The translations under genes were made by a program, and so were the position numbers. Below the pieces are notes generated by a model. That model did no database searches, was not told the origin of the DNA, and saw only the letters and a list, made by a program, of their open reading frames with translations. This document shows, piece by piece, positions 63,833 to 64,000 of a stretch of DNA of 64,000 nt; within the stretch, counting starts at the first letter, position 1; each line of letters opens with the position of its first letter. Source of the stretch: Sulfitobacter guttiformis (lineage in GTDB: Bacteria > Pseudomonadota > Alphaproteobacteria > Rhodobacterales > Rhodobacteraceae); assembly GCF_003610455.1 (NCBI RefSeq), contig NZ_RAQK01000001.1:2523153-2587152 (forward strand). Direction: 5' to 3'.

Positions 63833-64000
63833 TTAAATCCCAATAATTTCCGCGATTGCTAAAGCGTCTTCAAGTTCAACGCCAAGATATCGCACAGTAC
63901 TGTCCATCTTGGTGTGACCCAGCAGAAGCTGAACGGCACGCAGGTTGCCCGTCTTCTTATAGATCTGGGTGACCTTTGTGCGTCGCATTGAATGGGTGCC
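63833..64000 (-). CDS. Tyrosine recombinase / integrase, cut by the right edge
   Basis: The last 55 codons of a leftward gene: THSMRRTKVTQIYKKTGNLR, AVQLLLGHTKMDSTVRYLGV, ELEDALAIAEIIGI, stop at 63833. It holds the H-x-x-R-type motif, LLGHTKMDSTVRYLG with the nucleophile Tyr, and a typical C-terminal tail. It shows that another integrative element or integron-like integrase begins at this edge. Confidence 0.8.
   Translation of the reverse strand, partial: GTHSMRRTKVTQIYKKTGNLRAVQLLLGHTKMDSTVRYLGVELEDALAIAEIIGI

Overview
The window looks like chromosome or chromid of an alphaproteobacterium of the Rhodobacterales (Roseobacter group). Support comes from a sorbitol/mannitol (smo/mtl-type) operon with coupled stop-start overlaps, an RTX-Hint exoprotein, a DUF2254 - BrkB - DUF3309 - PRC-barrel stress block, FnrL-like TTGAT-N4-ATCAA boxes, and an alphaproteobacterial tRNA-Phe 3' half. 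The species cannot be named from sequence reading alone.

Region 1 (1 to about 16,165) is an integrative element. It holds two tyrosine recombinases, a leftward block of plasmid/phage-type genes (DUF3768, a DUF6641-like protein, a putative HUH endonuclease, an AAA ATPase, several unknowns), a DUF6626-like gene and two large cargo genes. The cargo genes are a 524-residue protein with a sigma-region-4-like helix-turn-helix and a C-terminal HNH-like zinc site, and a PD-(D/E)XK nuclease fused to a DUF2075/Schlafen-type helicase. The region ends in the 3' half of a tRNA-Phe gene, read as an attachment site. I infer that the two large genes are anti-phage cargo. An AlpA-like regulator and gene remnants follow.

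Region 2 (about 17,600 to 42,000) is an envelope, metal and stress block. It has an MscS channel, a GAF histidine kinase, and a copper cluster (CopA with a CueR-type operator, VTT membrane protein, DUF302, SHOCT protein, multicopper oxidase). It continues with an SLC13 permease, DUF2254, a PHA depolymerase, BrkB, small membrane proteins, a PRC-barrel protein and a K+ channel. It also contains much decay: an IS21 remnant, a frameshifted fatty acid hydroxylase, a depolymerase fragment fused in front of a histidine kinase, and a Crp/Fnr pseudogene.

Region 3 (42,300 to 50,300) has a 1,316-residue RTX-repeat protein with a C-terminal Hint domain. After it come a hydrolase that has lost its signal peptide and a degenerate IS21-family element with recognisable terminal inverted repeats.

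Region 4 (50,300 to 60,350) is a leftward polyol operon: LacI regulator, binding protein, two permeases, ATPase, sorbitol dehydrogenase, mannitol dehydrogenase, xylulokinase and PfkB sugar kinase. Matching LacI-type operators lie before the regulator and before the binding-protein gene. Together these genes import a hexitol or pentitol, oxidise it to a ketose and phosphorylate it.

Region 5 (60,700 to 64,000) contains a stand-alone tryptophanyl-tRNA synthetase. It is preceded by a 15-codon leader with tandem Trp codons and mutually exclusive hairpins, a textbook transcription attenuator layout. A multi-spanning permease and a cut-off integrase close the window.
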